DNA of 64,000 bases, from contig OMWB01000006.1 of NCBI GenBank assembly GCA_900314645.1, positions 17,626 through 81,625 of the forward strand. Reading direction: 5' to 3'. The translations under genes were made by a program, and so were the position numbers. The notes below the pieces were generated by a model. The model was not told where the DNA came from, made no database searches, and worked only from the letters and a program-made list of their open reading frames with translations. The stretch is from an uncultured Actinomycetes bacterium (GTDB lineage Bacteria; Actinomycetota; Coriobacteriia; Coriobacteriales; Atopobiaceae). Numbering within the stretch: position 1 is the first letter of the stretch; every line of letters begins with the position of its first letter. Below, piece by piece: positions 52,043-60,701 of this stretch.

Positions 52043-52080
52043 GCCGGTCGGACATCAGCAAGGTGTCCGACCGGCCTTTC
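52043..52080 (+). terminator. Terminator after the PTS gene
   Basis: GCCGGTCGGACA pairs perfectly with TGTCCGACCGGC (52064-52075), 9-base loop, followed by CTTTC. Read-through could still feed the downstream genes. Confidence 0.85.
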
Positions 52081-52124
52081 CATGCAAGAGTTCACCACCC
52101 ACAAGAATCAGTGAGGTCACTGTC

Positions 52125-52973
52125 ATGAGCACTGCGGAGAAGTTTACGAGCGAGCGCCTGTCAGAGTGTGTATGGCGCCTTAAGGATGCCTACGGTGTCG
52201 CGATGTATCTGGTGGAAGGCACCGAGCGCGCTTGTCTGATTGATACCGGCTACGGAATCAAGGGACTGCGCGAGTACGTTGAGTCCCTGACTGACAAGCC
52301 CTTGTTCGTGCTGCTCACACACGGGCATGTCGATCACGCCTTCGGCGCGGCAGAGTTCGAAGAAGTCCATATGAGCCACGCCGACCTGCCTGAGTTCGCC
52401 GCGCAGTCCGACGCCGCCTGGAGAGCGAATTTCATCAAGGTCGCCTTCTCCAAGAAGGGGAGCTTCGAGATGAACGAGCCCTATGCGGGAGAGTTCATTG
52501 ACGTGGCCGACGGCGAGACGTTTGATCTGGGCGGGCTCACGGTGCACTGCCTTGCCGTACCAGGCCACACGCCTGGCTGCATCGTTCCCGTGCTGCCTGA
52601 GGAGCGTATCGCCATCTTTGGTGATGCCGCGGGCCCAGGTACGCTCGTGACCGAGGAGTACGCCCCCGTGCTAAGCGAGTATCTGGTCGGTCTGCGCAAG
52701 CTGAAGGCGCATGAGGGGGAGTGGGATCGCGTGTTGCGTTTCCATGGTACGTGCGAGTCAACCAAAGCCTTGCTGGACGACATGATTGAGATTTGCGAGC
52801 AGGTTATTGCCGGCGCCGACGATCACATTGCCCAGCCAGCAAATGCGGGAGACGTCTACCCCATCAAGAGTGACCTGCCCATCTACTTGGCCAAGGAGAC
52901 GCTGCCGCACAGCCAGCAACGAGTCGATGGGCGCGAAGGCAACCTGTTTTACCGTGCGGACAAGGCTTGCTAA
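52125..52973 (+). CDS. Metallo-beta-lactamase-fold hydrolase
   Basis: The 282-residue protein has the metal motif VLLTHGHVDHAFGAAEF near residue 70, a second site in CLAVPGHTPGCIVPVL and IFGDAAGPG. The N-terminal ~15 residues plus VAMYLVEGTERACLIDTGYG match glyoxalase-II-like hydrolases. It cleaves a thioester, lactone or phosphoester; context suggests a step in sugar or glycoside catabolism. There is no signal peptide. It starts at ATG 52125 with GTGAGG upstream. Confidence 0.88.
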   Translation: MSTAEKFTSERLSECVWRLKDAYGVAMYLVEGTERACLIDTGYGIKGLREYVESLTDKPLFVLLTHGHVDHAFGAAEFEEVHMSHADLPEFAAQSDAAWRANFIKVAFSKKGSFEMNEPYAGEFIDVADGETFDLGGLTVHCLAVPGHTPGCIVPVLPEERIAIFGDAAGPGTLVTEEYAPVLSEYLVGLRKLKAHEGEWDRVLRFHGTCESTKALLDDMIEICEQVIAGADDHIAQPANAGDVYPIKSDLPIYLAKETLPHSQQRVDGREGNLFYRADKAC

Positions 52974-53032
52974 CTGCACAGATATCAGAATTTGAGCGAT
53001 TAAGACTAACGCGAAAGGAACGCATCATACTG

Positions 53033-53077
53033 ATGCTTGAACAACCTCCGTCCATGCGAAATGACCAAGTGTCATGA
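53033..53077 (+). other. Possible 14-codon upstream ORF overlapping the MFS start
   Basis: ATG 53033 opens a 14-residue frame (MLEQPPSMRNDQVS) whose TGA overlaps the MFS ATG as ATGA. AAAGGAA lies 12 bases upstream of it, whereas the MFS start has no clear site of its own. Coupling through this short frame would explain MFS translation. Confidence 0.3.
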
Positions 53078-54282
53078 AGCTCAAGGGAGCGTACCTCTAC
53101 GTCGTTATCGCCATGTGCGGCCTCTCGGCCGCCACTGTAGGTCTCATCACCAACCTGGCTGGCCTCTTCTTCACGCCGATGGCAGAGGAGTTTGGCATCT
53201 TGCAGGGTGCCTCCAGTCTCATGCTCACGATCGCCAACATCTGCGTGGCGTTGGGTGGCCTGGCAACACGCCGCCTCACCAAGATGATGCCTCTGCGCGT
53301 GCTGCTTATCGCAGGCACAGCCATCCTGGCAGGATCCTCGGTCTTGACGGCGTTTGCGCCCAGTATCTACGTGGCCTATGTGCTCTCTGCCCTGCGCGGC
53401 CTTGCGGGCGGCATCATCGGCTTTGTGCTGGTCACCTACATCCTTAACAAGTGGTTTGTTGAGCAGCTGGGTCTGGTGACAAGCCTTGCCATGGGAAGCT
53501 CTGGCCTTGCCGGCGCCGCCCTTACGCCGGTGGTGCAGATGGTCGTGTCGAGCATGGGTTGGCGTGCGGGCCAGATGGCCGTGGGCGTTCTGGCGGCGCT
53601 CCTGTGCCTGCCCGCCATCCTGCTGGTGCCGTCCTGTGATCCCAAGGACGCGGGCCTCACGGCCTTCGGTGCGAAGGACGCGCCTGCTAAGACGGTCACT
53701 TCCGCGGGCAACGCGCCTGTCTCTGTCGACAAGCTGCTCTTTGGTGCCGTAGTGCTTTACTCTGCCCTGATGGCGGCCACCACCGCCATGCCGCAGCACT
53801 TTCCGGGTCTCGCCGAAAACGTCGGCTTGGGTACCAGCCTCGGTGCCGCCATGATCTCGGCGAGCATGGTGTTCAACACGGCTGGCAAGGTTGCCATGGG
53901 CTGGCTCTGCGACCGCATCGGTGCCAAGAAGTCCGTCTTCGTCTATGCGGCCCTCGTGCTTGCGGCCATTGCAGGACTGCTCGTGGTTCGCACGCCTATG
54001 GCCTACCTTGTGGCTGGCGGCGTGTATGGCTTGGGCTACTCCTTTGCTACAGTTGCGCTCTCCATGATGTGCCGCGAGCTCTTTGGTCAGCGTGGCGCCG
54101 GCATCGTCTACCCGGTGGGCAACCTAGGCTGCAGCTTCTCCAACGCCATCTTCTCCTCGGTGGTGGGTTTTGGTTATGACCTAACCGGAGGGTACGCCAT
54201 CTCGCTCATTGGCTTCGCAGCCTTTATTGTCTGTGCCGTTGCGCTTGTGATGTGGGGTTACGGCAAGCGGCAGGCCGCCTAG
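53074..54282 (+). CDS. Major facilitator superfamily transporter (oxalate/formate or sugar-acid type)
   Basis: The 402-residue protein has about twelve membrane helices, beginning AYLYVVIAMCGLSAATVGLITNLAGLFF (in part) and with the inter-helix motif GLATRRLTKMMPLRVLLIAG. The symmetric later motif is GWLCDRIGAKKSVFVYA. It is closest in feel to the MFS group that includes oxalate/formate antiporters. The substrate is unknown. It has no strong ribosome binding site and may depend on the short upstream frame. Confidence 0.88.
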   Translation: MKLKGAYLYVVIAMCGLSAATVGLITNLAGLFFTPMAEEFGILQGASSLMLTIANICVALGGLATRRLTKMMPLRVLLIAGTAILAGSSVLTAFAPSIYVAYVLSALRGLAGGIIGFVLVTYILNKWFVEQLGLVTSLAMGSSGLAGAALTPVVQMVVSSMGWRAGQMAVGVLAALLCLPAILLVPSCDPKDAGLTAFGAKDAPAKTVTSAGNAPVSVDKLLFGAVVLYSALMAATTAMPQHFPGLAENVGLGTSLGAAMISASMVFNTAGKVAMGWLCDRIGAKKSVFVYAALVLAAIAGLLVVRTPMAYLVAGGVYGLGYSFATVALSMMCRELFGQRGAGIVYPVGNLGCSFSNAIFSSVVGFGYDLTGGYAISLIGFAAFIVCAVALVMWGYGKRQAA

Positions 54283-54325
54283 CCACGCAAGCAGCCCATG
54301 TTTTCCCAGCTAAGGAGTATCAGCC

Positions 54326-55210
54326 ATGAACGAACAGATCACCATTCCCGAGGGATGCAAAGTCATCAGCGGTCTGCCCAGCCAGATGCCCTACCAAACC
54401 TATTACGTTGAGGGAATCTATGCCGTGCGTCAGGTGGATGGTCGCGAACGTCCGCTTCGTTACTACGCTGTCCTGCCCACACGAGGCAACCCTATGGGCT
54501 CGCGGGGTGACGTAAGCCTGCGCTATCCCACGCTCATCTACTGTCAGGGCTCAGGCTGGCATCAACAGTGGCTTTGGCACCATCTGACGCACCACGTGCG
54601 TATGGCCGAGCGTGGCTTTGCGGTCGTCTCCGTTGAGGTGCGCCCCTACGGAGAGACGATCTTTCCCGGTGAGGTAGACGACTTCCTTGACGCCGTTCGC
54701 TACGTGTGTGAGCACGCTGCCGAACTGCGAGTGGACACAGACCGCATCTCCTTCTGGGGGGACTCCTCAGGCGCGCACACTGCGCTCATGGGCGCCTACA
54801 CCGCTCCGTCCGAGCTCTCTCCACGCAGTGTGGTTGACTGGTACGGACCATCTGACCTCGTGTTGCTCTCCACGCAGCACAGCACCATGGAGCTCCATGG
54901 GCCCGAGTCGCCTGCAGGCAGACTGCTCGGAGGCATTGAGCTGGCGGACCACTTGGACCAAGCCCGTGCGGCAAGCCCCGTAGCCTATGTGACGCCTGAA
55001 TCCGTAACCCCGCCTACGCTCATCATGCATGGTAGCGAGGATCCATTTCTGCCCTTTGCACAGTCCGTCTCGCTTTACGAGCGGCTTCGTGCGTGCGGCA
55101 AGGATGTCGAGTTCTACTGCATGAAGGGCGATGTCCACGGCGAGGGGCAGTTTGACAACGAGGCCGTTCTCGACATCGTCGAGGAGTTCGTACGCAGGCA
55201 CCTTGGATAA
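54326..55210 (+). CDS. Alpha/beta hydrolase esterase (acetyl-esterase-like)
   Basis: The 294-residue protein has the nucleophile elbow FWGDSSGAHTALMGAY near residue 148, the acid in IMHGSEDPFLPFAQSV and the His in KGDVHGEGQFDN, as in BD-FAE/acetyl-xylan-type or hormone-sensitive-lipase-type esterases. There is no signal peptide, so it should remove acyl groups from imported sugars or glycosides. It follows the MFS gene by 43 bases after AAGGAG and precedes the deacetylase. Confidence 0.88.
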   Translation: MNEQITIPEGCKVISGLPSQMPYQTYYVEGIYAVRQVDGRERPLRYYAVLPTRGNPMGSRGDVSLRYPTLIYCQGSGWHQQWLWHHLTHHVRMAERGFAVVSVEVRPYGETIFPGEVDDFLDAVRYVCEHAAELRVDTDRISFWGDSSGAHTALMGAYTAPSELSPRSVVDWYGPSDLVLLSTQHSTMELHGPESPAGRLLGGIELADHLDQARAASPVAYVTPESVTPPTLIMHGSEDPFLPFAQSVSLYERLRACGKDVEFYCMKGDVHGEGQFDNEAVLDIVEEFVRRHLG

Positions 55211-55267
55211 GCAAGAGAGACGTTGAGCTCACGAGACTATTGGATTGACGAAGGAAAGGAACCGATC

Positions 55268-56029
55268 ATGAAGCGACTCATCATCCGCGCGGACGACCTT
55301 GGCTATAGCGAGGCGGTCAACCGTGGCATCGAGAAGACCGTACGCCATGGCGTGGTGCGTAGCGTCGGCATGATGCCCAACATGCCCGAGGCCGAGCCCG
55401 GCTGGAACCTCATCAAGGACTGCGATATCGCCATCGGCCAACACACCAACCTTTGTCTAGGTACGCCGTGCGCGGACCCCGCACGCATTCCCTCGCTGGT
55501 AGACGAGAACGGCCAGTTGCTCTCCAGCCGAGCTTTCCGTGAGGCTTTCACTCGTGGTGAGGAGCTGGCAACCGTCGAGGACATGGCTACTGAGATTGAG
55601 GCCCAATACCTGCGTTTTATTGAGATTGTGGGTCGCAAACCTGATTACTTCGAGGCGCATGCCGTCGCCAGTAAGAGCCTGAACGCCGCTCTGGAGATGG
55701 TGGCCAAGAAGCACGACTTGCCCTTCCTTGAGTTGTATCCTGAGACGCTCTCTGGGTTCTTCAAGGGCAATCCCGTCAAGATCCTGCCGATGTACTCCAG
55801 CCCCGAGGACTACGACGCCTTTGCCTGGATCAAAAAGGACATCGAGGAGCTTGAGGGTGAGGTGCCCGGGATGTTCATCGGTCACCCTGGCTGGCTGGAC
55901 GACTTCATTCTGCGCAACTCCAGCCTCACCATCAACCGCACGCGCGAGGCGGCTGTGTTGAGCAGTCCCGAGTTGGCCGCCTGGCTTGCCGAACAGGACC
56001 TCGAGCTGCTTGACTATCGCCAGCTGTAA
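55268..56029 (+). CDS. ChbG/YdjC-family carbohydrate deacetylase
   Basis: The 253-residue protein starts IIRADDLGYSEAVNRGI, with the metal-binding Asp pair, and has IGQHTNLCLGTPCADP and DYFEAHAVASKSLN for the histidines. Family members such as ChbG remove an N-acetyl group from chitooligosaccharide phosphates. Here it may act on an N- or O-acetylated sugar phosphate from the PTS. ATG 55268 follows GAAAGGAACC. It is last in the co-directional locus. Confidence 0.87.
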   Translation: MKRLIIRADDLGYSEAVNRGIEKTVRHGVVRSVGMMPNMPEAEPGWNLIKDCDIAIGQHTNLCLGTPCADPARIPSLVDENGQLLSSRAFREAFTRGEELATVEDMATEIEAQYLRFIEIVGRKPDYFEAHAVASKSLNAALEMVAKKHDLPFLELYPETLSGFFKGNPVKILPMYSSPEDYDAFAWIKKDIEELEGEVPGMFIGHPGWLDDFILRNSSLTINRTREAAVLSSPELAAWLAEQDLELLDYRQL

Positions 56030-56096
56030 TACATCAGGGCCCGGCGTGTGAGAGCGCGCACATGCTGTTGGCGCATCTCGGCATGTGTGTAGATAG

Positions 56097-57356
56097 CTAC
56101 GCAAGCGGGAAGGTGATTTCGCAGCGTGTGCCACCTCCCGTGGCTTCCAAGAACCGTATGGTACCCCTACAGGCCATGGCAATGCGGCGGACAATCACCA
56201 AGCCCAAGCCGTGTTCGGGCAATTCGTCAGATGGTGCCCGGCGAAGCACATCGAGCATGTCTGCCTCCAGGCCCTTGCCGTCGTCCTCAACTACGAGGAG
56301 GCACTGGTCCTTGCGCAGAAAGCGATGGGGGAGCTTGGAAAGCGAAATCTTTACCGTGCAGCCTTGCGGATTGTGGCGAACGCTGTTGCCGACCAAGTTG
56401 GAAAGCATGCGCCTGAGCAGCGCGGCATCGCCCTTCACCTGGCAGCGTTCGGCCTCATCGTCGACGGCAACCTCGATGGGATGGCGCCCGTCCTCATCGT
56501 CGTTCATAGCCTCGACGGCTACGGAGCGGATGATTGGCGCCAAAGCGACTGGCTCCGCGTCGACGGGTTCCATGGCGTAACTCAGCTGGTTAGCCACGTT
56601 GAGATCGGCAACCAGCGATGCCACCTCGCCAACCTTGCTCTCCACTCGTTCAGCTCGCATGCGCTGCTCAGATCCGAGCATCTTATCCTGAGCAAGCGTA
56701 TCCGCATCAGTCAGCGCGACGGCAAGCGGCGTGCGCACGTCATGGCTCACCGCGGCAATCCACTCCCGTCGAGCTTGATCGCGCTCGGCCCACGTCCTAC
56801 GTACATAGGCGTGCGCAACGATGATGGACACAACCATGTTTGCGATCAAAAGCGCAGGTATGAGGGCGATGGACAGCACGACGGAGTTCATGTTGGTGTT
56901 AAAGGCATACTTCCAAATCGAGCCCTTGGGAGCTCCTACTACGAGGATTCCGTCATCGCGTATCCACGTGGACACGGGGTAGTCGTTGAGGTACCACCTG
57001 GTAAAGGAGGCGACGTCTGCCATCTCGTAATGGGAGGGAACGTCTGCTGGCAACGCCTCGCTCCACGAGATGTCGCCATCAGCATCGATGAGCATTGCCC
57101 ATTCATCATTCTTTGATAGAGCTTCTCTTGCCACAGTACCGAGGTGATAGGTGCTTCCTTCCAACACGAGTTCATCGGAGAGCTCTTCGATGCCCGGTGA
57201 TACAGAGGACGCCTGACCACCGTTCCGATAGCTAAAGGCTCCTACGAACGCGGCCACGACCAGCACGTTTATGACGAGAGCCGAGAGTGCGAAGACGCCC
57301 GCGAAGCCAACGATGCGCAAGGCCTCGCGCGTCTTGGCAAGAACTGTTCGACTCAT
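56097..57356 (-). CDS. Sensor histidine kinase
   Basis: The 419-residue protein has two N-terminal membrane helices (~residues 15-40 and 160-185) around an extracellular sensor domain, then the H-box AAVSHDVRTPLAVALTD, N-box NLVGNSVRHNPQG, and G-boxes VEDDGKGLEAD and HGLGLVIVRRIA. It phosphorylates the regulator encoded just upstream, with which it overlaps by ATGA (57353-57356). Divergence from an ABC exporter suggests the pair senses an antimicrobial or envelope threat. Confidence 0.92.
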   Translation of the reverse strand: MSRTVLAKTREALRIVGFAGVFALSALVINVLVVAAFVGAFSYRNGGQASSVSPGIEELSDELVLEGSTYHLGTVAREALSKNDEWAMLIDADGDISWSEALPADVPSHYEMADVASFTRWYLNDYPVSTWIRDDGILVVGAPKGSIWKYAFNTNMNSVVLSIALIPALLIANMVVSIIVAHAYVRRTWAERDQARREWIAAVSHDVRTPLAVALTDADTLAQDKMLGSEQRMRAERVESKVGEVASLVADLNVANQLSYAMEPVDAEPVALAPIIRSVAVEAMNDDEDGRHPIEVAVDDEAERCQVKGDAALLRRMLSNLVGNSVRHNPQGCTVKISLSKLPHRFLRKDQCLLVVEDDGKGLEADMLDVLRRAPSDELPEHGLGLVIVRRIAMACRGTIRFLEATGGGTRCEITFPLA

Positions 57357-58057
57357 GCCTCCTCCTTGGCAAGCCGATACCCAAGTCCACGCATCGTGAG
57401 GATCCACTGCGGCTTCGACGGGTTCTCCTCAACCTTCTCGCGTAGGCGCCGTACGTGCACCATGAGGGCGTTGCCGTAGCCGTAATCGTCGCCCCATGCC
57501 GCCCGTGCGAGCTCGTCAGAGGTGACGATGAGCCCACGACTCCGCACCAGGCGCTCGAGGATGGCGTACTCCTTGGAGGTAAGGGTCTCTCGCTGGCCGT
57601 CCGTCCTCGTCACCTCGCCCGATCCCATGTCAACCGTCGTCCTACCAAGCTGGATGGTCCTTGGGGCATCCCCCGCGCCATAGGTGCGCCGCAGCACCGC
57701 TGACAGGCGCAGAAGCAGCTCGCGCGGCAAGAAGGGCTTCGTTACGTAATCGTCAGCCCCCAGACCAAGGCCGCGCAGACGAGCCTCGTCCTCATCGCGC
57801 GCGGAAAGGATGATGGCCGGAACCTGGCTGGCCTGGCGAATGGAGCGGAGTAGGTCTAAGCCGTTGCCATCAGGCAGCATCACGTCAAGTAACAGCAGGT
57901 CAGGGCGCCACGTATTGAAGCACGAGACAGCGTCCGCAACGGTTCCCGCGCCACGGACCGCGCGATAGCCCTCGCGCTCGATCAGTTCGCAGACGACCCC
58001 GCGCAGCGTAGGGTCGTCCTCAACGACGAGGATGCGTGCCTCGTGGATATCCCTCAT
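57353..58057 (-). CDS. OmpR-family response regulator
   Basis: The 234-residue protein has a receiver domain with the phosphorylated aspartate in LLLLDVMLPDGNGLDLL and the lysine in DYVTKPFLPREL, and a winged-helix C-terminus (VHVRRLREKVEENPSKPQWI, TMRGLGYRL). ATG 58057 follows AAAGGAGCTC. It is co-transcribed with the kinase and probably activates the divergent ABC genes. Confidence 0.93.
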   Translation of the reverse strand: MRDIHEARILVVEDDPTLRGVVCELIEREGYRAVRGAGTVADAVSCFNTWRPDLLLLDVMLPDGNGLDLLRSIRQASQVPAIILSARDEDEARLRGLGLGADDYVTKPFLPRELLLRLSAVLRRTYGAGDAPRTIQLGRTTVDMGSGEVTRTDGQRETLTSKEYAILERLVRSRGLIVTSDELARAAWGDDYGYGNALMVHVRRLREKVEENPSKPQWILTMRGLGYRLAKEEA

Positions 58058-58126
58058 GAGAGCTCCTTTCTTCGGCACCAGTATCTGCCTCGCACGTGGT
58101 TGAGCGCAATCCCGCTGCGGAAACGT

Positions 58127-58142
58127 AAGGTCAGCGAAAGGT
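58127..58142 (+). promoter_or_regulatory. Candidate response-regulator binding site
   Basis: AAGGT is repeated 11 bp apart (58127-58131, 58138-58142) in the 154-bp divergent region, the direct-repeat spacing typical for OmpR-type dimers. No clear -10/-35 pair was identified, so this is tentative. Confidence 0.35.
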
Positions 58143-58211
58143 TGCCGGCATGTTTGCGCAAGTTTGGCCGCCCATCATGTTCCTCGAAGAGGTGCAAGAG
58201 AAAGGAAGGCT

Positions 58212-59114
58212 ATGAATTGTTGCATTCAAACGGATGGGCTCACCAAGACGTACGGCGATACCGAGGTGGTGAGCTCGCTGGATCTTGCGGTGCCCTGTGG
58301 CTCGGTCTACGGATTCCTAGGGCCCAATGGTGCAGGCAAGACCACGACGATGAAGATGCTGCTCGGGCTGGTGCATCCCACCGCGGGTACGGCAACGGTT
58401 CTCGGCACGTTGGTGACGCCGCGCAACCGCCTGCAGGTCAATGCCCATGTGGGATCGCTCATCGAGAGCCCCAGCTGCTATCCGCATCTCACGGCCCGCG
58501 AGAACCTCGAGGTCGTGCGCAGCCTGCGCGGGCTTCCCAAGTCGAGCATCGACGAGGCTCTCGCTACCGTGCGTCTTGATCATACGGGCAGCAAGCCCGT
58601 CCGCGCGTTCAGCCTTGGCATGCGTCAGCGCTTGGGACTGGCCGCTGCCCTCATGGGTAACCCTGAGCTGCTGCTTCTTGACGAGCCAACCAATGGACTA
58701 GATCCGGCAGGTATTCAGGAGATTCGAGAGCTGATCCGATCCCTGCCTGCCGAGCGTGGCTGCACCGTTTTGGTGTCGAGCCACCTGCTCTCGGAGATCG
58801 ACCAGATGAGTGACCATGTGGGCATCATCAGCCATGGGCAGATGGTCTGGCAGGGTCCCCTGAGCGCTCTGCACGCGCAGGCCCGCCATTGGCTTGAGTT
58901 GCACACCACGGACGACGACCGGGCAGCGCAGCTGTTGAAGGCCTCTCGTACGGATGAGGGGTGGGTAAGGGTGCGTGTTCGGGACGACGAGTCCGTTGCA
59001 CGGATGACGCTTGGCCTTGCGCGCGAGGGCATCGGCGTCGTGCGTCTGGAGGAGCGCCATGAGGACCTCGAGGACCTCTTCTTGGCACTGACGGGAACGG
59101 AGGCATCACTATGA
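58212..59114 (+). CDS. ABC transporter ATP-binding protein (lantibiotic-immunity/bacitracin type)
   Basis: The 300-residue ATPase has Walker A GFLGPNGAGKTTTMKM near residue 40, signature FSLGMRQRLGLAAAL, Walker B LLLLDEPTNGLDPAGIQEI and a C-terminal ~80-residue extension, matching the LanF/BcrA group. It starts at ATG 58212 behind GAAAGGAAGG. Its end overlaps the first permease by 4 bases (ATGA). Confidence 0.92.
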   Translation: MNCCIQTDGLTKTYGDTEVVSSLDLAVPCGSVYGFLGPNGAGKTTTMKMLLGLVHPTAGTATVLGTLVTPRNRLQVNAHVGSLIESPSCYPHLTARENLEVVRSLRGLPKSSIDEALATVRLDHTGSKPVRAFSLGMRQRLGLAAALMGNPELLLLDEPTNGLDPAGIQEIRELIRSLPAERGCTVLVSSHLLSEIDQMSDHVGIISHGQMVWQGPLSALHAQARHWLELHTTDDDRAAQLLKASRTDEGWVRVRVRDDESVARMTLGLAREGIGVVRLEERHEDLEDLFLALTGTEASL

Positions 59115-59857
59115 GAAGCCTGGCCCTTGAGTTTGCGAAACTGCGTCGCAAGCACGTGCTGCTCATCGTACTTGCCCTCGTGGCGGCCGTGCTCGCCTGG
59201 CTGTTCGCGGACGCGCATGGGGAGGGGAGGGGCGGCGCCACGGGTTGGCACTCGCTGTTCTTTGCCGCGCCCATCATGAACTCGGTCTTTCTCTCGCTGC
59301 TGTCCACGGTGGTGGCATCGCGCGTTGCGGATGTCGATCACGAGGCGAACGCATGGAAGCAGCTCCTCTGTCTGCAGGGGACGGGGAGCCTGCTTGGGGC
59401 AAAGCTCGTGTGCGCCATGCTGGTCGTAGCTCTCGCGGTGGCCCTCGAGCTGGTTGGAATCATCGTCATCGGTCGAATGTGGGAGTTCGTTGACCTCCCC
59501 ACCGTAGGCTCATGGGCTTCACTTGCCCTTTCGCAGCTTGTGGCAAGCCTCTGCGCGGTGTCGATCATTGGCGCCATTGCCCTGCTCTGGGAGAACCAGT
59601 TTGTTGCCGTGGCGAGTGGCCTGACGCTCTCGCTGGCTGGGCTCTTCTCGAGCTTTCTGCCCACCGCTCTACAGCGTCTGGTCCCGAGTGGCTATTACAC
59701 GCTGCTCACGACCATGCAAGTCGTCTGGGGTAACGGTTCAAGCGCGCCGGTGTTCCACGAGATCGCCCTGCCGCTGCTTGACTATGCGCTCGTCGCGGCA
59801 TTCTCCGCTGCAGCATGCGCGTATGCCTATAAGAAGTTCTCAAGAAGGGAGGCTTAG
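59111..59857 (+). CDS. ABC permease, lantibiotic-immunity LanE/MutE-like
   Basis: The 248-residue protein has about six membrane helices. RSLALEFAKLRRKHVLLIVLALVAAVLAW (in part) and the pattern of helices match the ABC-2 permeases of lantibiotic immunity. It overlaps the ATPase gene by 4 bases. With a second permease next, the unit has the LanFEG layout and probably expels a peptide antibiotic from the membrane. Confidence 0.85.
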   Translation: MRSLALEFAKLRRKHVLLIVLALVAAVLAWLFADAHGEGRGGATGWHSLFFAAPIMNSVFLSLLSTVVASRVADVDHEANAWKQLLCLQGTGSLLGAKLVCAMLVVALAVALELVGIIVIGRMWEFVDLPTVGSWASLALSQLVASLCAVSIIGAIALLWENQFVAVASGLTLSLAGLFSSFLPTALQRLVPSGYYTLLTTMQVVWGNGSSAPVFHEIALPLLDYALVAAFSAAACAYAYKKFSRREA

Positions 59858-59858
59858 C

Positions 59859-60596
59859 ATGAAGACCTCAGCCCTGCATGCCGAGCTTGTCAAGCTTCAT
59901 CGTGCCCCTATCTGGCTGGCCTTTGTTGCCCTGCCTCTGGTGGCTGCCGCCATTGGCACCTTTAACTACGTGAGCAACCTGGCCATTCTGCAAGACGGCT
60001 GGTTTGACCTGTGGACTCAGCACACGCTCTTCTCAGGCATGTTTTTTCTGCATGCGCTCATCGGTGCCTCGTGCTCGTGGCTCATGCGTCTGGAGCATCG
60101 AGGCACCAACTGGAACCAGCTCATGACTGCACCTGCTGGTACCCTGAGGATCCTGGCCTCAAAGCTTCTCGCCGCTTGGCTCATGCTCGGCGTGGGGCTC
60201 ACAGTGACTGGTGCGCTCTTTGTGGGCTGCGGCAAGCTCGCTGGTCTTCCCGGCCTGCCAGGACCCGAGTACGTGCAGTGGATTGTGTTGGCCTGGGTGG
60301 CAGGGCTTGCGTCGATAGCCTGTCAGCTGCTGGTCTCGCTACTCATCCGCAACTTTGCGGCACCCGTCGGCATCGCGGTCATCGGCGGGTTGGTTGGGTT
60401 CTTCCTTCACGCGTATGACAAAGGATTGGCGTGGCCGTATGGCTTGGTGGTTGTGGCGCTCAACAGCAACGGAAATGGTGCACTATCCGCGGGGCAGCTC
60501 ATCCCGTTCCTTGCCGCAACCGCGGTATACACCGTGGCTGCTCTGGGAATCGCCACGCTCATCATGACGAGGCTCGACGTGAGAACGGGCTCGTGA
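59859..60596 (+). CDS. ABC permease, lantibiotic-immunity LanG/MutG-like
   Basis: The 245-residue protein has about six helices and the family pattern SALHAELVKLHRAPIWLAFVALPLVA (in part), MRLEHRGTNWNQLMTAPAG and NFAAPVGIAVIGGLVGFFL. It starts one base after the previous stop codon (GGGAGGCTTAGC upstream). Together with 58212-59857 it forms a three-subunit exporter beside a divergent two-component system, the usual self-contained resistance module. No lantibiotic precursor or synthetase is present. Confidence 0.87.
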   Translation: MKTSALHAELVKLHRAPIWLAFVALPLVAAAIGTFNYVSNLAILQDGWFDLWTQHTLFSGMFFLHALIGASCSWLMRLEHRGTNWNQLMTAPAGTLRILASKLLAAWLMLGVGLTVTGALFVGCGKLAGLPGLPGPEYVQWIVLAWVAGLASIACQLLVSLLIRNFAAPVGIAVIGGLVGFFLHAYDKGLAWPYGLVVVALNSNGNGALSAGQLIPFLAATAVYTVAALGIATLIMTRLDVRTGS

Positions 60597-60701
60597 TTCA
60601 ACGCCACGCCTGTCGTGAGCCTTGCTATGCTCGTTTCATGCACGATATGCATCTCTGGGGCTTCGGGTGAGGGCCTGCGGAGGAGTCAGAGAGGAGAGGG
60701 C

